Of a stretch of DNA of 64,000 nt, positions 26,862 to 39,868 are shown in pieces (positions within the stretch are counted from its first letter, which is position 1; the number at the start of each line of letters is the position of its first letter). The DNA comes from Siderastrea siderea. Lineage: Eukaryota; Cnidaria; Anthozoa; Scleractinia; Rhizangiidae. The DNA lies in the NCBI GenBank assembly GCA_964030785.1, contig OZ034977.1, positions 34,561,552 to 34,625,551 on the forward strand, in the 5' to 3' direction. Under the pieces are notes generated by a model. That model did no database searches and was not told the DNA's origin. It worked only from the letters and a program-made list of their open reading frames with translations. Both the position numbers and the translations under genes were made by a program.

Positions 26862-29800
26862 ATGGAAGACATGACAGAAAAGCTTAGCAATCTGGACGAC
26901 AAAGGCGATCGGTTTGGACAGCATTTGGATTTAAGTGTTGGAAGTACCCAAAAACGATGCCATAACGAAAAGCGAAGTGAGCGAAGGGCGAGAACTGAGC
27001 GCCTTGTATCAGATATCGACAACGACCAGGTAAATAAATGATGAAGAAATATAAAGCTATTAAATGTTGTCTGACGTTTCGATGTTACTAAAACCACGAC
27101 GAAGGAAAAAAAGTAACAGTTTCTTCGTAGTTCGAATGTAAAGTAATGAGTGAAAACTGTATAATACACATGCAATAGTAATATCAACATTGAAACGTCG
27201 AAATGTCGCGCGGACATTAATCATACTTAAAGAGATACTTTGTATTTGAAGACTGTAAATCCTGGTATCTGTGGTACTAAAATTTAGATAGGACTGTTCC
27301 CATCTGAATGACCTCCTTATAATTTGCAGGTCAAAGGTAGATATGTTAAACTATGCTTACAATTATTAAACTTTACTTAAAACGGCAATGTGACACTGCC
27401 ATAAATAAAACCGGCGGATCGGTGTGCGTCAATGCAGACTACAGTCCATCAGACTTCTCAGATTACCTTTAATATTACAGCGAAATTAACGCGATTTAAA
27501 TTAACGCAAAGTGAAGGGAAAATACTTTCCTATAAAAGAAAGTAAATCGAAAGATTTCAAACTTAAGAAAATTAACGCGACCTCACAAAGAAACGGAACT
27601 TGTAGAAACAATAGGAACAAATTTATTGTAACACACTGTCAACATGTTAACAAAATACTAAACTCAAACGAATTTCGCTACTTCGAGCGTTCTTTGCAGC
27701 GCCAACGATACCGGTGGAACTCCACCCTGATATAAAAACAATGCTAAAAAAAATCCAACTTAATTATTGAGAATAAGGCGAGTCCGCGCCAGCGCTTTTC
27801 GCAGCTCGCGGTTTCGCCGCTCGCTACAAGATCTAGACCGCGTCGCACGCAGTCTAGTCTGCAGTTGTCGCGCACCTATGCCTTCCTGGGTGAAACGTTA
27901 ATATTCATTTCTCAAGCCCATAGTTTCATTAAAAAATATTTAAGATGTGTAAATAACTGTGAATTTTTCGATCTATAAAGACGTTATTACCTTTTAACTT
28001 CTTCAGGGAAAAAAGAAGATGGTGATTCTAAAATCTCAACAAAGCTGCACTCTAGAGCAAAATAGGGGTATTATTGAGGAAGAATTATCGAGAGCAATTT
28101 CAGAGGAAAAAAAGCACAAATTTCAAGGTCTGCTCTATGTCTTAGATCAACTTTTCCTTCCGGTGCAAGATGCCAATGCTAAAACACGAATTAAGTCTTC
28201 AATCTCCTTTGAAGAAGCACTGGAGTACTTTCTCGCGTTTCAACCTCTTCACTCTGGGGCACCGACAAAATATCAGAGAGTTGCCTTTCGCGAAGCTTTA
28301 CTTCATGAAAAACATGGTCTCAGGATCAATATCATTCGCATAAGTGAGGGTTTCGAGTATATCGCACTCCGTCCTGACAAAGTCGATTTGGAGTGGTTGC
28401 TTTTGGATATTTTTAGTGCATGTGGTACCAAAAGTGGAAATAGTGCTCTTGTTCTTGATAAGGAAACCGTGCAAGGTATCGTTTCTACTATGGACTCAGA
28501 ATGGGATAAAATTTGTCTTAGAGTTATTTTGCGATCAATATACTCTAGGGAAGAAATGATAGTCCTAGGCTTCGATCCTGACAATCTTCCGTCTATGACG
28601 GAGAGAGTTAAATTCGTAGTTGAAGAGGTACAAAATGCTAATGAGGCGGCAGCCGACCTTGTTAGGTTGCGCTTAAATTCCAAGAAGGAAAAGCTAGAGA
28701 AGGAGATAAAAGAGAAGGAAAACCTTTATCAAAAGCGAGGTACAAAAACTCAAGGAAAAAGTTAAAGACACGGAGGGGCTTCTTCACTGCGACCCCACCG
28801 ATAGTAATTATCAGAGAAAACGCCAAATGCTGAAGCGCCAAGCTTCAAGCCTTATCGAATGTAATCGACTAAAGAGGCGAAAGTTGTCAAACCAAGGTCC
28901 AAAGCTCCAGCTAGATGAGGAAGATGAAGAATTTATTGCAAAGGCAATTGAGGATAAATCATCTTATCATGGTAGACGGCATGATACGGTCCTCTATACC
29001 GGCCAGAGGGTGAAGAAAAAAACCTTCTTTCAATAGCCAACTACCGACTAGCTCAACGTGGGAAGAAGTTAATTAAATCCGCTACAACAGTGTACAACAG
29101 GGCTAGACCGAGAAACAAAAGAAGTCTCCAAGCGAAGCGCCATTGTGGAAAAGGCCTTTTTTGTTGGAAAAAGCCACCAAAAGGCGAAGAGAACACAAAC
29201 GAAAACACTCACTACCAGCGAGCACACGTCAAAAACATAAAAAGACGATTCTGGGGTGCCCGAAATTCCAGCGCGAGAAAGTTTTGCTTCATGAGAAGCA
29301 CCGATGATAAGGCCTACCTTAGACCAGGTACATCTGAAGGTTTTGACAAAGCCAGAAATCTTAGGATCTTGACAATATCAGATCACTCTAAAGCAAGGAA
29401 GTTGCCAAAGTACGACTGGCCTGAGAAAATGGTATATGTGACTCCGGGTTCTCACCGTGTTTTCACGAAGTCTAGTGTACTGTATGGGCCAGCGAAACGC
29501 TCCGTTTGCGATATGAGGATCCATTAGCTTTTGAGGTTGACGAACTGACACCCGGCAGTCCACAGTATTCACTGGGATTTCGTAAATGCTGCGCGCGACT
29601 ACACGATGACCTCTTTCTTTATTATGATATGACAGAGTCAGATGACCTAGACAACATAACCGGAGAAACAGAAAGTAACTGTAAATTCTTCACTTATGAA
29701 AAAGAGAGAGCGAAACACTTGAAATTAAGGATTGATAATTTGCTGCAGTTTTGCGAGGACACAGAAATGTCAGAGCACAACAGGGCTCTGTTTGCTAGTC

Positions 29801-31269
29801 AGATAATACCAGTCACGAAACGCATTTTAGATGCCGTTGATGATTTGTTTAAAGAAGAAGTTGATTCCATGGAAAAAGATGCGAGAAAGGACAGGATTTT
29901 GAAGGTAACTACTTCATGTAAACATGGGCTTGAAGTTCTTGGAGATCTCTGCCTTCCACCTGTAAAGCCACGATGGGCTGACCTTACAGATGCTGGTCCG
30001 GGCGTTGGGGTTTCAAACTATGAAGTAAAATTTCGAGACGCTGAGTTAGCAAGGATTCACAATTCCGATTACCGAGTGCGATGTCATCGTTCAAGGGGCG
30101 ACAGCGGGCAAGGTGAAGCCGAAAGGACAAACTCGGCAATTTCTGATGCTCTTGTGGATGGCGCAACTCTAGAATGGGAAAAATATAGGAGGTTTGAGGA
30201 TCTTTCAGAAGAGGAAATCAAACAAATGTCTCTCCAGTCGTACGAAGAGTACGAAAAGAAACGAATGGAGAAAAATGCCTGGTACGTATGCAGTCAGGTT
30301 GCCGAGAGAATTGACGATGCCCCTGTCCTTAAAGAATATATCAAGAGTAAAGTGAGTGAGCCCCCTGACGAATTATTCTTTTTCAATTCTGTTTACCTCG
30401 ATAACTATCGGGGTGCATCAGAAAGAAACAAAGCAGAAGTGCCTGGTGCAGCATACTTCAGAAAGATCGAATCGTTTGTGGAAGACCACTATATTCGTGG
30501 AGAACTCTTTATGGAATTCTGTCGTGATGCCTGTAGGGAGTCAAGAGATGGAAGTTCCAATCTCTGTTCTTGGTGTTCTCACAATAGATGGGTCGGACCA
30601 GAAACGGAGAGAATTCCGCAACCTGTGCCAGACCAAAACAATCCTGGACATTTCATGGATGTCTATCAAACGAAATCGACAGGCAGGACACCAGATGACT
30701 ATCTCCCGAGAAAATGTCTTAAGGACCTGTATGATAAACATTCTGACAGTATTATAAACGATCGAGATACCATCAGGAGCTTCTGCACAAAATATAATGT
30801 CGATGAGAAGCATGTTACTACATATGTTAATCATCTGAAGGATATTGATATCAGAAAGGACATAAGAACAAGAGCAGCTGAGGAGCGAAGGAAGCAAAAG
30901 GCCGGACGAACATATAAGGACTTTCAATGGAACACCCTCATTGAGGGTGGCAAAGTGGAAAAGTTGCGAGTAAGAGAACTTGACTTGTATCTTAACAAGC
31001 ATGGTTTGACTACTGTCGGTCGGAAGCTTGACAAAGTGAAGGCTATTCGATGTCACTATTACCGACACAACAATGAGGATGTAATTGCAGAAGAACTGTC
31101 GAGTGATGAAGATGAAGTGGAATCGGAGGATGAAGAATTCGAAAATGAGGAGGCAGAGAGCGACAATGACTTTGTTTTCGCGGATTTGGATGAACAGAGT
31201 AGCCCTTCCACGACAATTCAGTTCATATCTGATGAACAAATAACCGCAGTTGTTGTTCAGGGTCCATGA
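26862..31269 (+). pseudogene. Transposase-like protein with SAP motif, three frameshifts
   Basis: Exon 1 is 26862-27029 (56 codons, charged) and ends CAG|GTAAAT. Exon 2 begins after TTCTTCAG at 28007 in phase 0. Exon 2 changes frame near 28738, near 29010 (an A-rich tract) and near 29500, with coherent protein on both sides of each. Recognisable parts are a coiled coil (about 28,650-28,760), a GPGVGVSNYEV block (29,997-30,027) and GDSGQGEAERTN (30,097-30,132). The last two are spaced like the second and third acidic residues of DDE transposases. A Cys-rich knuckle (FCRDACRES...LCSWC) and a SAP-type DNA-binding motif (30,955-31,050) follow, then an acidic tail. The DDE reading is tentative. 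The shifts may be real or assembly errors. Confidence 0.55.
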
Positions 31270-32069
31270 GACGTAAGTACCATTATAGATATCACTTGCA
31301 TATTAAAGTATGGGGTAAGGGTAAGGGTAAGGGGAGGGGGTGGTGTTAGTTTCGTCCTTTTTATCATTCTATTTTTAATGGGTGAGATAAATTTTATATA
31401 CTTTTAATAGCATATACTTTAGTGTATTTTAATTTTAAGTCCTACGTTTTATCCATGAGTCTCTGGCTCGAACATTGAGGGAGACCTCGTCCCACGTATG
31501 GGCATTAAAATTGTATTCTATTGTATATTTTATTGTAAACTGTCATTTTTCGGTGGCTGTGAGAGGAGGGGGGATCATGAAACCCTCCACTACCGATAAG
31601 GGGGATCATCAAAAAACTAAATACTTTACGGGGGGATCAGGTAAATCCTACGGTGTAGCAACAAAAATACTCCGCACCCCCCCAGGCGATAAATAATGAC
31701 CGGTCCCTAACCTATTTTCAAATCACACCTTCAGTCTGTTTCTACACTTGAACAAATCATAAAGGAAAAAACGTTTGACAATCATATATACAATTTGACA
31801 TTTATGATGAGTACCCGAACAAAAACTTTAAGGGCTTCCCAAGTATAAACTAAAGGCAGCCCAAGTTGCAGCTCCGGCCACAGGCGGCCCAAACCGACGA
31901 CACGATCGTTGCCAAAATTATAAGAGTTCGTATGGATTTGCATTGTGTCCAAAAAATTCGCCATATCTTAGCTTACTTTCTTGATCCCTTTATTTCCTTC
32001 ATGAGAACGGGATTACGAAAATCAGCAATTCACCTCTACGATATTCAAGACAGACAATAGGATACAAAA
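31270..32069. other. Non-coding stretch with GGGTAA microsatellite
   Basis: About 31,310-31,340 has a short GGGTAA/G-rich run. The remainder is AT-rich, with no ORF showing domain-like content and no clear inverted ends. Confidence 0.4.
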
Positions 32070-32574
32070 TACCGTAAAATCCCGCTTATAAGCCCTGGGC
32101 TTCTGCAAGTTCGTAAGGGGTTTTGGCTGGGCTTATAAACAGGGGGGCTTATATCCAGAGAGGCTTTTAAGCGGTATAAAAAAAATTGTTTCAGAATGAT
32201 CAGATAAGAAATATATTACGACTAACGTATAGCGCTATCCAAAGCTCACGCCTTTAGGCTTTTAGGCGTCACAATAAATCGGGAATTTAGTTCAATACCG
32301 TTATTTGGAACAAATTTGGTTCAATGCTATTTGGAACATGATCAAAATTATTGTTCCGCTCTCTACTTGCATTATACTTTCCTAATTTTCAGTTTGAAGT
32401 TATACTTTGTTCTGTAAAAGTACTTTAAGAAGGATAAAGTGAGAAGGAGAGGGGGGGGGGCTAATATCCGGTGGGGCTTATAATCGGAATATAATACTTG
32501 TTAACGTACCGGTAGATGGGCCTATTACTGGGAGGTCTTATAACCAGGGGGCTTTTAACCGGGATTTTACGGTA
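32070..32574. repeat. MITE-like element, TACCGTAAAATCCCG termini
   Basis: The left end TACCGTAAAATCCCGCTTAT and the inverted right end (ATAAGCGG-like ... CGGGATTTTACGGTA) enclose 505 bp. Internal GGGGCTTATA blocks recur in both orientations. It is TA-flanked. It resembles the MITE at 21610 in design but has a different terminal sequence. Confidence 0.78.
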
Positions 32575-32775
32575 TCGTAAGAGTAAATGCTTTTTGTTGA
32601 TGAGTTTTTTCTTAATAAGCTAAGATACGGCGAATGTTTAAGACATATTGCAGTTCAATACAAACACTTATAATTTTCACAGCGATCGTGTCGTGACTTT
32701 TGTCTGCCTGTGCTCCGGCGGAAAAACTGTGAGCTATTTGTCACTGTAAGGGGGTCATGAATATTAACCTGCTTT

Positions 32776-33350
32776 GAGCAACACGGGAACAATTTGTCAA
32801 TAAATACGCTGAAACGGAAAAAACAAATCCGGAATGAGAGGTCAGATTTCTGAGTCTCCTCGTAGACGGAATTTATTATTACTTAACTTCCTTCAGCGCA
32901 GTGGGTCCCTCTCTTCAGCAACACGGGAAACGCTTGTCGATCATTTTCCGGGTTTAACGGGGTAAAATCAAACTCACAAATAAGAGGTCAGATTTCTCCT
33001 CTTGGAAGGAATTTGTTTCGCTATTGTCATAATCTACATATCTCAAATAAGTCACAGCTCCAGAGACTAGACAACCTGCAATGGGATATGCGGGCCCACG
33101 ATGAATTAAAAAAAAAACATTTTCCTGGTTTGCTTACAACTTCTGTAACTTCGTATTAAATGGTAATGGTTTGAATAACTTTTCGCACAAATTATGTAAT
33201 TTTAGAGTTCTTTATTTTCCTCTAAATACTTTGACAGTCTATAAAAGCTCAGAGGGTCAACAGTTTTAACCTGTTTTCAGATCACCCAGCACTTGTACAA
33301 GGTCACACGGGAAACGATTGTCAATCAAATCGCTGAAACGGTGGAAATAA
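32776..33350 (+). repeat. Three degenerate repeats upstream of the BRICHOS gene
   Basis: A block around CACACGGGAAACG-TTGTCAAT begins near 32,778, 32,918 and 33,302. Copies 1 and 2 also share a downstream GAGGTCAGATTTCT segment, and copies 1 and 3 share CGCTGAAACGG. The third copy runs directly into the TATA box at 33,358, so the series looks like duplicated promoter sequence. Confidence 0.55.
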
Positions 33351-33357
33351 AAGCGAG

Positions 33358-33364
33358 TATAAAA
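33358..33364 (+). promoter_or_regulatory. TATA box of the BRICHOS gene
   Basis: TATAAAA lies 93 bp before the ATG that ends exon 1. Transcription would start near 33,388, giving a short 5' leader. Confidence 0.55.
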
Positions 33365-33456
33365 TGACCATTTCAGTCAGTAACAGTTGAGTTATTGGGC
33401 AGCGACACGCGTCAAGTGCTGAGTGATACAACAGTGAAGCTTTTTTCCGAAGGAAG

Positions 33457-36400
33457 ATGGTAAGTGAATGAGTTGGCAGTCGATATGTTTGATCCTCTAA
33501 ACCTTGTTACCCCTAGGCTCGGACACTTAACTTTCGCGACTGTGATCTAAAACGAAATCTCAGTGAGCATCAGAGTTTTCAAATGACATTTTCAAAAATA
33601 TATTTTGCGCTTTCAAATTTTGCTTTTGTTCCAGTGGTGACCTTCAGGCTGCACTATTTCTAGGTTGAAGCGTGACTGTGTTTCTTTCATTGACCTTTTC
33701 AGCATAAGGGGGACACTGCATGTTAAGTGACGGTTAGAACTGAATGAACAGCGTTTTTTAGTAACTTAAAATCTTAAAGAAGTTAGATGTAAAAATATGT
33801 TTTTACGATCCAATTATGGGAAAGTATCCACGTTTTCTTAAACTCAGTATACGAATGCGAAAAATAACTTGAAAAAAGCTTCGTATTTGTCTCAACGAAA
33901 CACAATTGGTATTGACTGGCTCTACGCGTAGGTTTGCTATAAAATAAGTAGCGGTATTTTCAACATCAGTCACTTTTCAAGCAACCAGTTCTGTTAATCC
34001 ACTTATCTACAACAAGCACATCACGGCAAGTATCTGAAGTATGCAACCTATTTTGAAGGCTCGCAAGGAAGGGATCACGAAGGGAAGTTGCCTTTAGGGA
34101 CAATTAAAAATTCTCCCAACTCTCACTATTGGCATTGAGTGGAGACCAAACCACTATGTTAATATCCGGGTTAATAATGCACTAGTCAAAGTAAACCCCG
34201 ACCCCCCCCCCCCCCCCCCACCGCGGGACACGTGGGGCTTTGGTGGGGATTTAGTAGCTTATTGGCAGCTCTCTTTGGCCCCAGTAGGTGGGGGATTCGC
34301 GCGTTTTGGCATGCCTGTCCCTAGGAACGTGGGGCATTAGTAAGGGATTCGTAAAGCCAAGATGGGAGCCGTTGTTCATGCAAAGGTCTCTGGGTAATTC
34401 AAAATCCAAGATGGCGGCCGTTGTTACCACAAGGATGTACGGGTATTTTTGTGCTAAAATCTGTGACTGCCTTTAATGTAAATACTTAAAATCTGTGTCA
34501 CAGGATGTGAGATCAAGCTTTTAATACAGCAAATTGACATAATTATGAATTCTGCTGCCCTGTGGGCATGAAATCCTGCAAATGCAAATTCATAATTACA
34601 CATTTGGTTGCCCCAGGGGGTGGGGCATTTTCTCCCTTTTGCGTTACAAATTTCTCCCACATAGTGGGGGATTTGTAAGTTTTTGCAAGCTATCCAGAAC
34701 CAATCCCCACCTATGTCCCGGGGTGGCGGGGGGGGGGGGGGGTCGGGGTTTACTCTGACTGGTGCATAACGTTTTCTTTTTCAGGCTACTTCATGTCTGC
34801 AAATACTGTTCAGTTTTGCTCTCTGTCTTTCCTATTACGCGGTCTATGTGCATTGCAAAGTAAGTGCTTTAATGTTTTACATCATATAATACCCTGTTTG
34901 TTTTCGTTAGATAGCCGATGCCAGGCAAAATTAGCGAAATTGTTTTGCAAGAGTTGTGTTGAAACGATTTGGCAGACATCCTAGTGATTCACGTAAAAAA
35001 AAAGTGGTTTATTTATCTATCCATGTACTTACTTATGTGATTAGTTTATTCAGCCTTTTATGTAACAAAATACGTGATTTTTTCTTAATTGTCCGATATT
35101 TTGGATCGCGGGGATTGATATAATAAGAAGCCTTTTAAATAGCTGGCATTTCCCTGATTGTTGCCTGATTGCAGGTTGAACGCTATGCTTTCCACATTCC
35201 TGAAAAAGGAACAATGGTCAATGAGGAAGTGGAAGTGAATGTGGAAGACCAAACAGAAGTGATCCGAGTGCCTCAGCATAATGATGTGGATGCAAGCCAA
35301 GTGATGCATGACTTCGCTTCGGTAAGTCTTCAGCTTCAATTTGCGATTAGCAGCAATTAGCTTTCCTGAATTTTAATTGATCAAATGTACAATGACATAA
35401 ATTTCAAAGATTTGTAGTAAAAGAAATTAAGACGAAGGTACAACAAAAATGCCTCACCTCGCCTTCGTGATTTCTCAGTAGCGTTTGTGTAGTGTTTTTT
35501 ACCCTTTCAGAGCAATTTTCTATTGAAAGAGGACAACAGCTAAACTAAAATTCACTAGAATCAATGTAATGTACCGGTACGCTGTTACGCCGCCGGGATT
35601 GTGACAATAACAAATACTTCATCTCTTCAATTTAGCAGGATTGTTGTCAGTTTTGATGATGTTTGGGAGCGTTGTTTTCACATGTTGCACGACCACAAAG
35701 ATTGATGAAGCTGTTGTTGGTTCTTATTGTAATTATATTTTATGCAGACTATGCGTCATGTATCTCGTATTTATTCGTCTTAAGTATCGAAGCCCATTAG
35801 CCACTTTTCTAACCGCGTTTAAAAACAACTCTGTGTTAATCTATGGCGAGCCAGAGTGTAATACCCACTAGCTCTCCCGTGAGATATAATTCAAAATCTT
35901 ACCCCCCTACTGCAATTCTTGCAATCGCACGTAAAACCACCTAAGTTGCAAAACGTCTGAGGGTATTGACTGGAAGATTTTACTGTGGTCAAAAAAGTTC
36001 CTTCTATAGTTGAGTAGGAGCTGGTCAAGTGACAAAATGTTCTTCTTTTAATTATCTCCGCAGGGTTTATCAGCTCTTCGCGTTCCGTCAACTCAGGATT
36101 GCTACGTGTCTAAGTTGGACCCATCTATACCTTCACCAGAAAAAATGAAGCTGGATATGGACCAGGTGAGATTGTTGTACAAAGACTAAAAAAATCTTTG
36201 AACCCCCATTGATTTTGCCTTTGCGACATACATAAACGTTTATGGGCCAAATAAGAGGAAACCCTATCGATCAACCAGTTAGTGCATATATTTGAAAGTG
36301 ACCGGCGCGTAAAAAAATTTATTTAATTGAATAATAAATAATTAGTTTGCTACTAAGAAATGTTCCAGACTAATGTCTAGATAAACCTGAAGAAAATCTT

Positions 36401-37573
36401 TTCTGTTTCATAACTTAAGTTGCACTCGACAGAGAAAAAAAAACTGATTAATAATAAAATTGCACCATTGAGTGACAATAACTGATTTTGATAACAATAG
36501 TTAGATGAAAGAAGTCCTAGTCTCTTTTCGAGAGGTGTCCATTCAAAATTCGTTGTACATAGAAGTTCCCTCAAAGAATGGGCAACGATATGAACTGCAG
36601 AAAAAAAAAGTTGGAGGACAGGTGAATCTAAAAATATTGGAAGCTTGATGGTTTTCAGCATCTGGGGGGTTGCCTTTCTTAGGGGGAGGGGTAGGGGAGC
36701 TTACAGGTATGTCCCCCAAAAAGTCCCTTAGCCCACTCCAGCAACAGAGCGCTTTTCATACAGTGCAAGTAGATTACTTATATACTTCGCTGAGAAGCAA
36801 AATGCGATGACGATTTACTTACTCTCTTTACTCCCAGGTTTAAGTTACAAAAACAAACAGAAGCGGTCATTTTAATAGCTATATTTTTCCAAGTCATCTT
36901 CTTCGTTAAATCTTTAGGCATCAAACCAAACCTTGCCTGATAAGGTGAGAATAGAGAGAAATGTAATGAGAGAGCTAGGTTTTGCAAACCGGTTGGCATT
37001 ACCTCAGAAGATTCTGGACTTCTGTGGCAGTTTTCCCATCTACGACGTTGAAGAAATCCCGTTAAACTCAACGATCACATCTCTAGTTAAGGATCACGGT
37101 AAGACAACGTGAGCATTTTGCTCGAAAACTTTAATTTCTTTAATTACTTTTAAGTGGTTTCTCCATTTCCCCCCCACATGAAACTGACTGCAAATTCCTT
37201 TACAAAACTGATTGAGAAACCAACAACACCCACAGTATTGCCTTTATTTTCACACTTCAGACTTGAAAGTGTTTTGTCTTTCTCGCTGAGTTTCTTTTTA
37301 CTCTGTTTGTCTTGTCTAGGTCAGGGACGAAAGAAGCGCAACCACGAACATACTAATTTCCACATGTGCTCCGACGTCGACGGACAGAGGCTGCAATATT
37401 GCCACGATAATCACTACTTCACTTTTACTCTGAAGTGCTACTATAAAAAAGCTCTTTGTTACTACATCGCAGATTGTCATCATATCGGTTCCAGGAGAAG
37501 TCGAAAATTTAGATGCGATGAAGTTGTCCATAAATACAATCACGTGGGCCTTTGTTGTAAAGCCATCTGTTGA
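33457..37573 (+). CDS. Secreted BRICHOS-domain precursor of a cysteine-rich peptide
   Basis: Exons: 33457-33459 (ATG only), 34785-34859, 35175-35321, 36064-36165, 36918-37098 and 37320-37573. All junctions are GT/AG and in phase, giving 253 residues. Exon 2 encodes a signal peptide (LQILFSFALCLSYYAVYV). Exons 3-5 encode a BRICHOS domain with its two cysteines (TQDCYVSKLD and LDFCGSFP). Exon 6 starts with GRKKR, a furin-like site, followed by 77 residues with nine cysteines, including CC, rich in His/Tyr/Lys. BRICHOS chaperones aggregation-prone peptides in precursors, including arenicin-type antimicrobial peptides of annelids. An antimicrobial or host-defence role here is inference. The odd cysteine number is unusual. 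AATAAA follows at 37,908 and 37,943. Confidence 0.82.
34177..34767. repeat. Fold-back element in BRICHOS intron 1, adjacent to the splice acceptor
   Basis: ATGCACTAGTCAAAGTAAAC at 34177 is matched by its near-perfect inverse ending at 34767, each followed inward by a long C or G run (34,199-34,219 and 34,729-34,742). Non-coding. It ends only 17 bp before the exon 2 acceptor AG. Confidence 0.8.
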
Positions 37574-39868
37574 ACATATAAATGGAAACCAAGTCAAGAA
37601 TTTTCTCCTTTGTTGATTTTTTTTTTCATTCTAATAAGACAGGTTTTGGTTATGCATTTAACAACAAAAATGAGCGAAAACACTGCAACATTTTTATAGC
37701 AACGTGACATAATTTTCAACTATATAGCTGATTTCTACTGACGTAATGTTTGTCAACGAACCTTTTCGATTCCAGACTCCTCTCAGACTTTGAACAAAGA
37801 AGCCTTTGTCTTAAACATGCAATCAAGGCGTACAGCGGTTCATTAATAACAGCAACTGAAATTCTCTTATAAAAGAGCCAAAAGTACCAGTTTACTAGAA
37901 AGTGATAAATAAAATATGACAATTATAAAATTTCCAAATGTCAATAAACTCAAATAACCCAAGATTCACTCAGACGTTGAAGGAAAAATGTCAGCCAGTG
38001 CAAATTAGAACCGGTCCCAGGTAAACGCGGGATAGTCAAGTCACGATTAGTTCAGCAGTTTTGTTCAGTGGTCGTTTGTTAACCGTAGAACTCAACAAAA
38101 GGAAAACAACAGTAAGTGCGTTATTAATCGAAAGTCGGTAGACAACAACTCTAATATGAAAACAAGATGAAATCATTTTAGAATGTAAGTTATGGTAATT
38201 TTCTTTTTGTTTGTGTGTTTCTTTTGCTCACAAGCTCTACTCTGCGGAGTCACTGAGATGTGGTTGTGAAATAATGTCAATAATTCAGCTTGTACTTGTT
38301 ATAGATTGGTAAATAAACTTTAGAATTTTGCTCATTTTAGCACTGGCTGTGAAATCAGTATGTCCACCATGAAATTCAAGGTCTCTTGTCTTCGTACAGC
38401 CCAAGTTCCTTGTTGTTCCTTGTTCCTTGTCACGGTAAAAGATGGTTCTTCAAACATTTGGTAGCACACTGAGCCTTCGATATAATTACATTTCAGATCA
38501 GATGAAACTCTTGCCTTTTACCAATAGTCCACCCCACATAACTTGAATTCAAGTTAGAATAACCAAGAGTAGTCAACATCTGTTCCCTTTTACCACAGCA
38601 TCAATACACCGTCAACAGTAAACTATTCTCACCGGTCTCACTTGGACTTGTATAAGGAGAATGGGACACCTCCCGATGCAACAAAACCGACGAAACCCCA
38701 ACCCCATACTCAGGCCAAATATAATACCTGATACCCAAACTCAAATTTGAGAAAAAGAGAAACTTGTAAGTATGCTTTAAACCCCAGGGGGGGGGGGGGT
38801 TCTCCAGATTTCAAGTGACAGGGATGATCGGAGGATTTTTTTGGGTTTGAAATTTTTGATTCCGGGATAGTTTGGGTAGGAAAATTTGGCAAGTATTTTT
38901 TGGGATCGCTTGATTTAAGTAGGGATTTTATTGGGTATTCAAAACAATCCAAAGATTCGTGGTAGTGCCCGCGTATCCCGGCCGCGTAGTACTGCGAATA
39001 AAGTACAACTAAATTTGTTCTTGCCCGGCGGTTACGTAATTTTTGGAACATTCTGGGCTTGTCGTCCTTTTCAAAGGGAGCTGACTAACAACCGGTTGCG
39101 GGGATGCGACCGAGGTTACAGAGAGGTTATGTGAATCACGATTGCTTCAGTTGTGAGTGTTCAAAAGACATTCGTTAAATTGAGTGTTTAAAATTACATT
39201 CGTTGTTCTGGAACAGAACAAAACAAAACTTGAGCACTGTTGGTAACCTGTCTCGGGATAAACCCGCGATTGCTCCTGTCTTCAAATCAATAAAAAAATT
39301 AATTTTTTATTTATTTAAAGGGGCTGTGTTACGCCAGTTTAATCCATTTTGTTCAGTATTTTCAATTACTTATAAATGCGAAATTACAGCTTTGTCGCAA
39401 ACAAAGTATGTATCCCGAACGGTTTATTGTAATTAAGGAGCAACGACAGATAAACTATATAAAAAAACTGTTAGGTTGAACAGTTTTCAAAAGCTCTGCT
39501 TTTCATCCATTTTAATTTTCCTTAGTTTTGCCCATCCACACCTCTTGTATTACTATTTGTTGTTGAAATGTTTAGTTGTCATGTTTTGCTGGATTTGGTG
39601 GCCATTTCGTACCGTCCGAATGTAGCCAAATTTCGTGACACAGCTTCTTTAACTTCAATATAACCAAACTAACTTGTGAGGAGACCCCAGTATAAGGCTC
39701 GACAACGGCCAAATTCCCTCCAAGGACAAAATCAACGCTGCCGAAATTACATAACAATTGTCAAATCCTCTTCTATGTCCGCTCCCCGTCTCTCTTCTCT
39801 AGCTTAATTAGCAGTTAAAGGGCATTAACTCTGCCCTATGTTTCGTATTTCGCAACCTCACAAAGACC
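37574..39868. other. Non-coding stretch downstream of the BRICHOS gene
   Basis: The 3' end signals of the BRICHOS gene lie near 37,908-37,948. An exon-like end, AACAACAG followed by TAAGTGCG, is seen near 38,110 but has no coding partner. Around 38,785-39,060 a G-run followed by GGGATTTT-type sequence looks like part of a dispersed repeat. No gene recognised. Confidence 0.35.

Noticed and set aside
31310..31340. Telomere-like repeat
   Set aside because: The unit GGGTAA is short, imperfect and not TTAGGG in a long array; it is an ordinary microsatellite.
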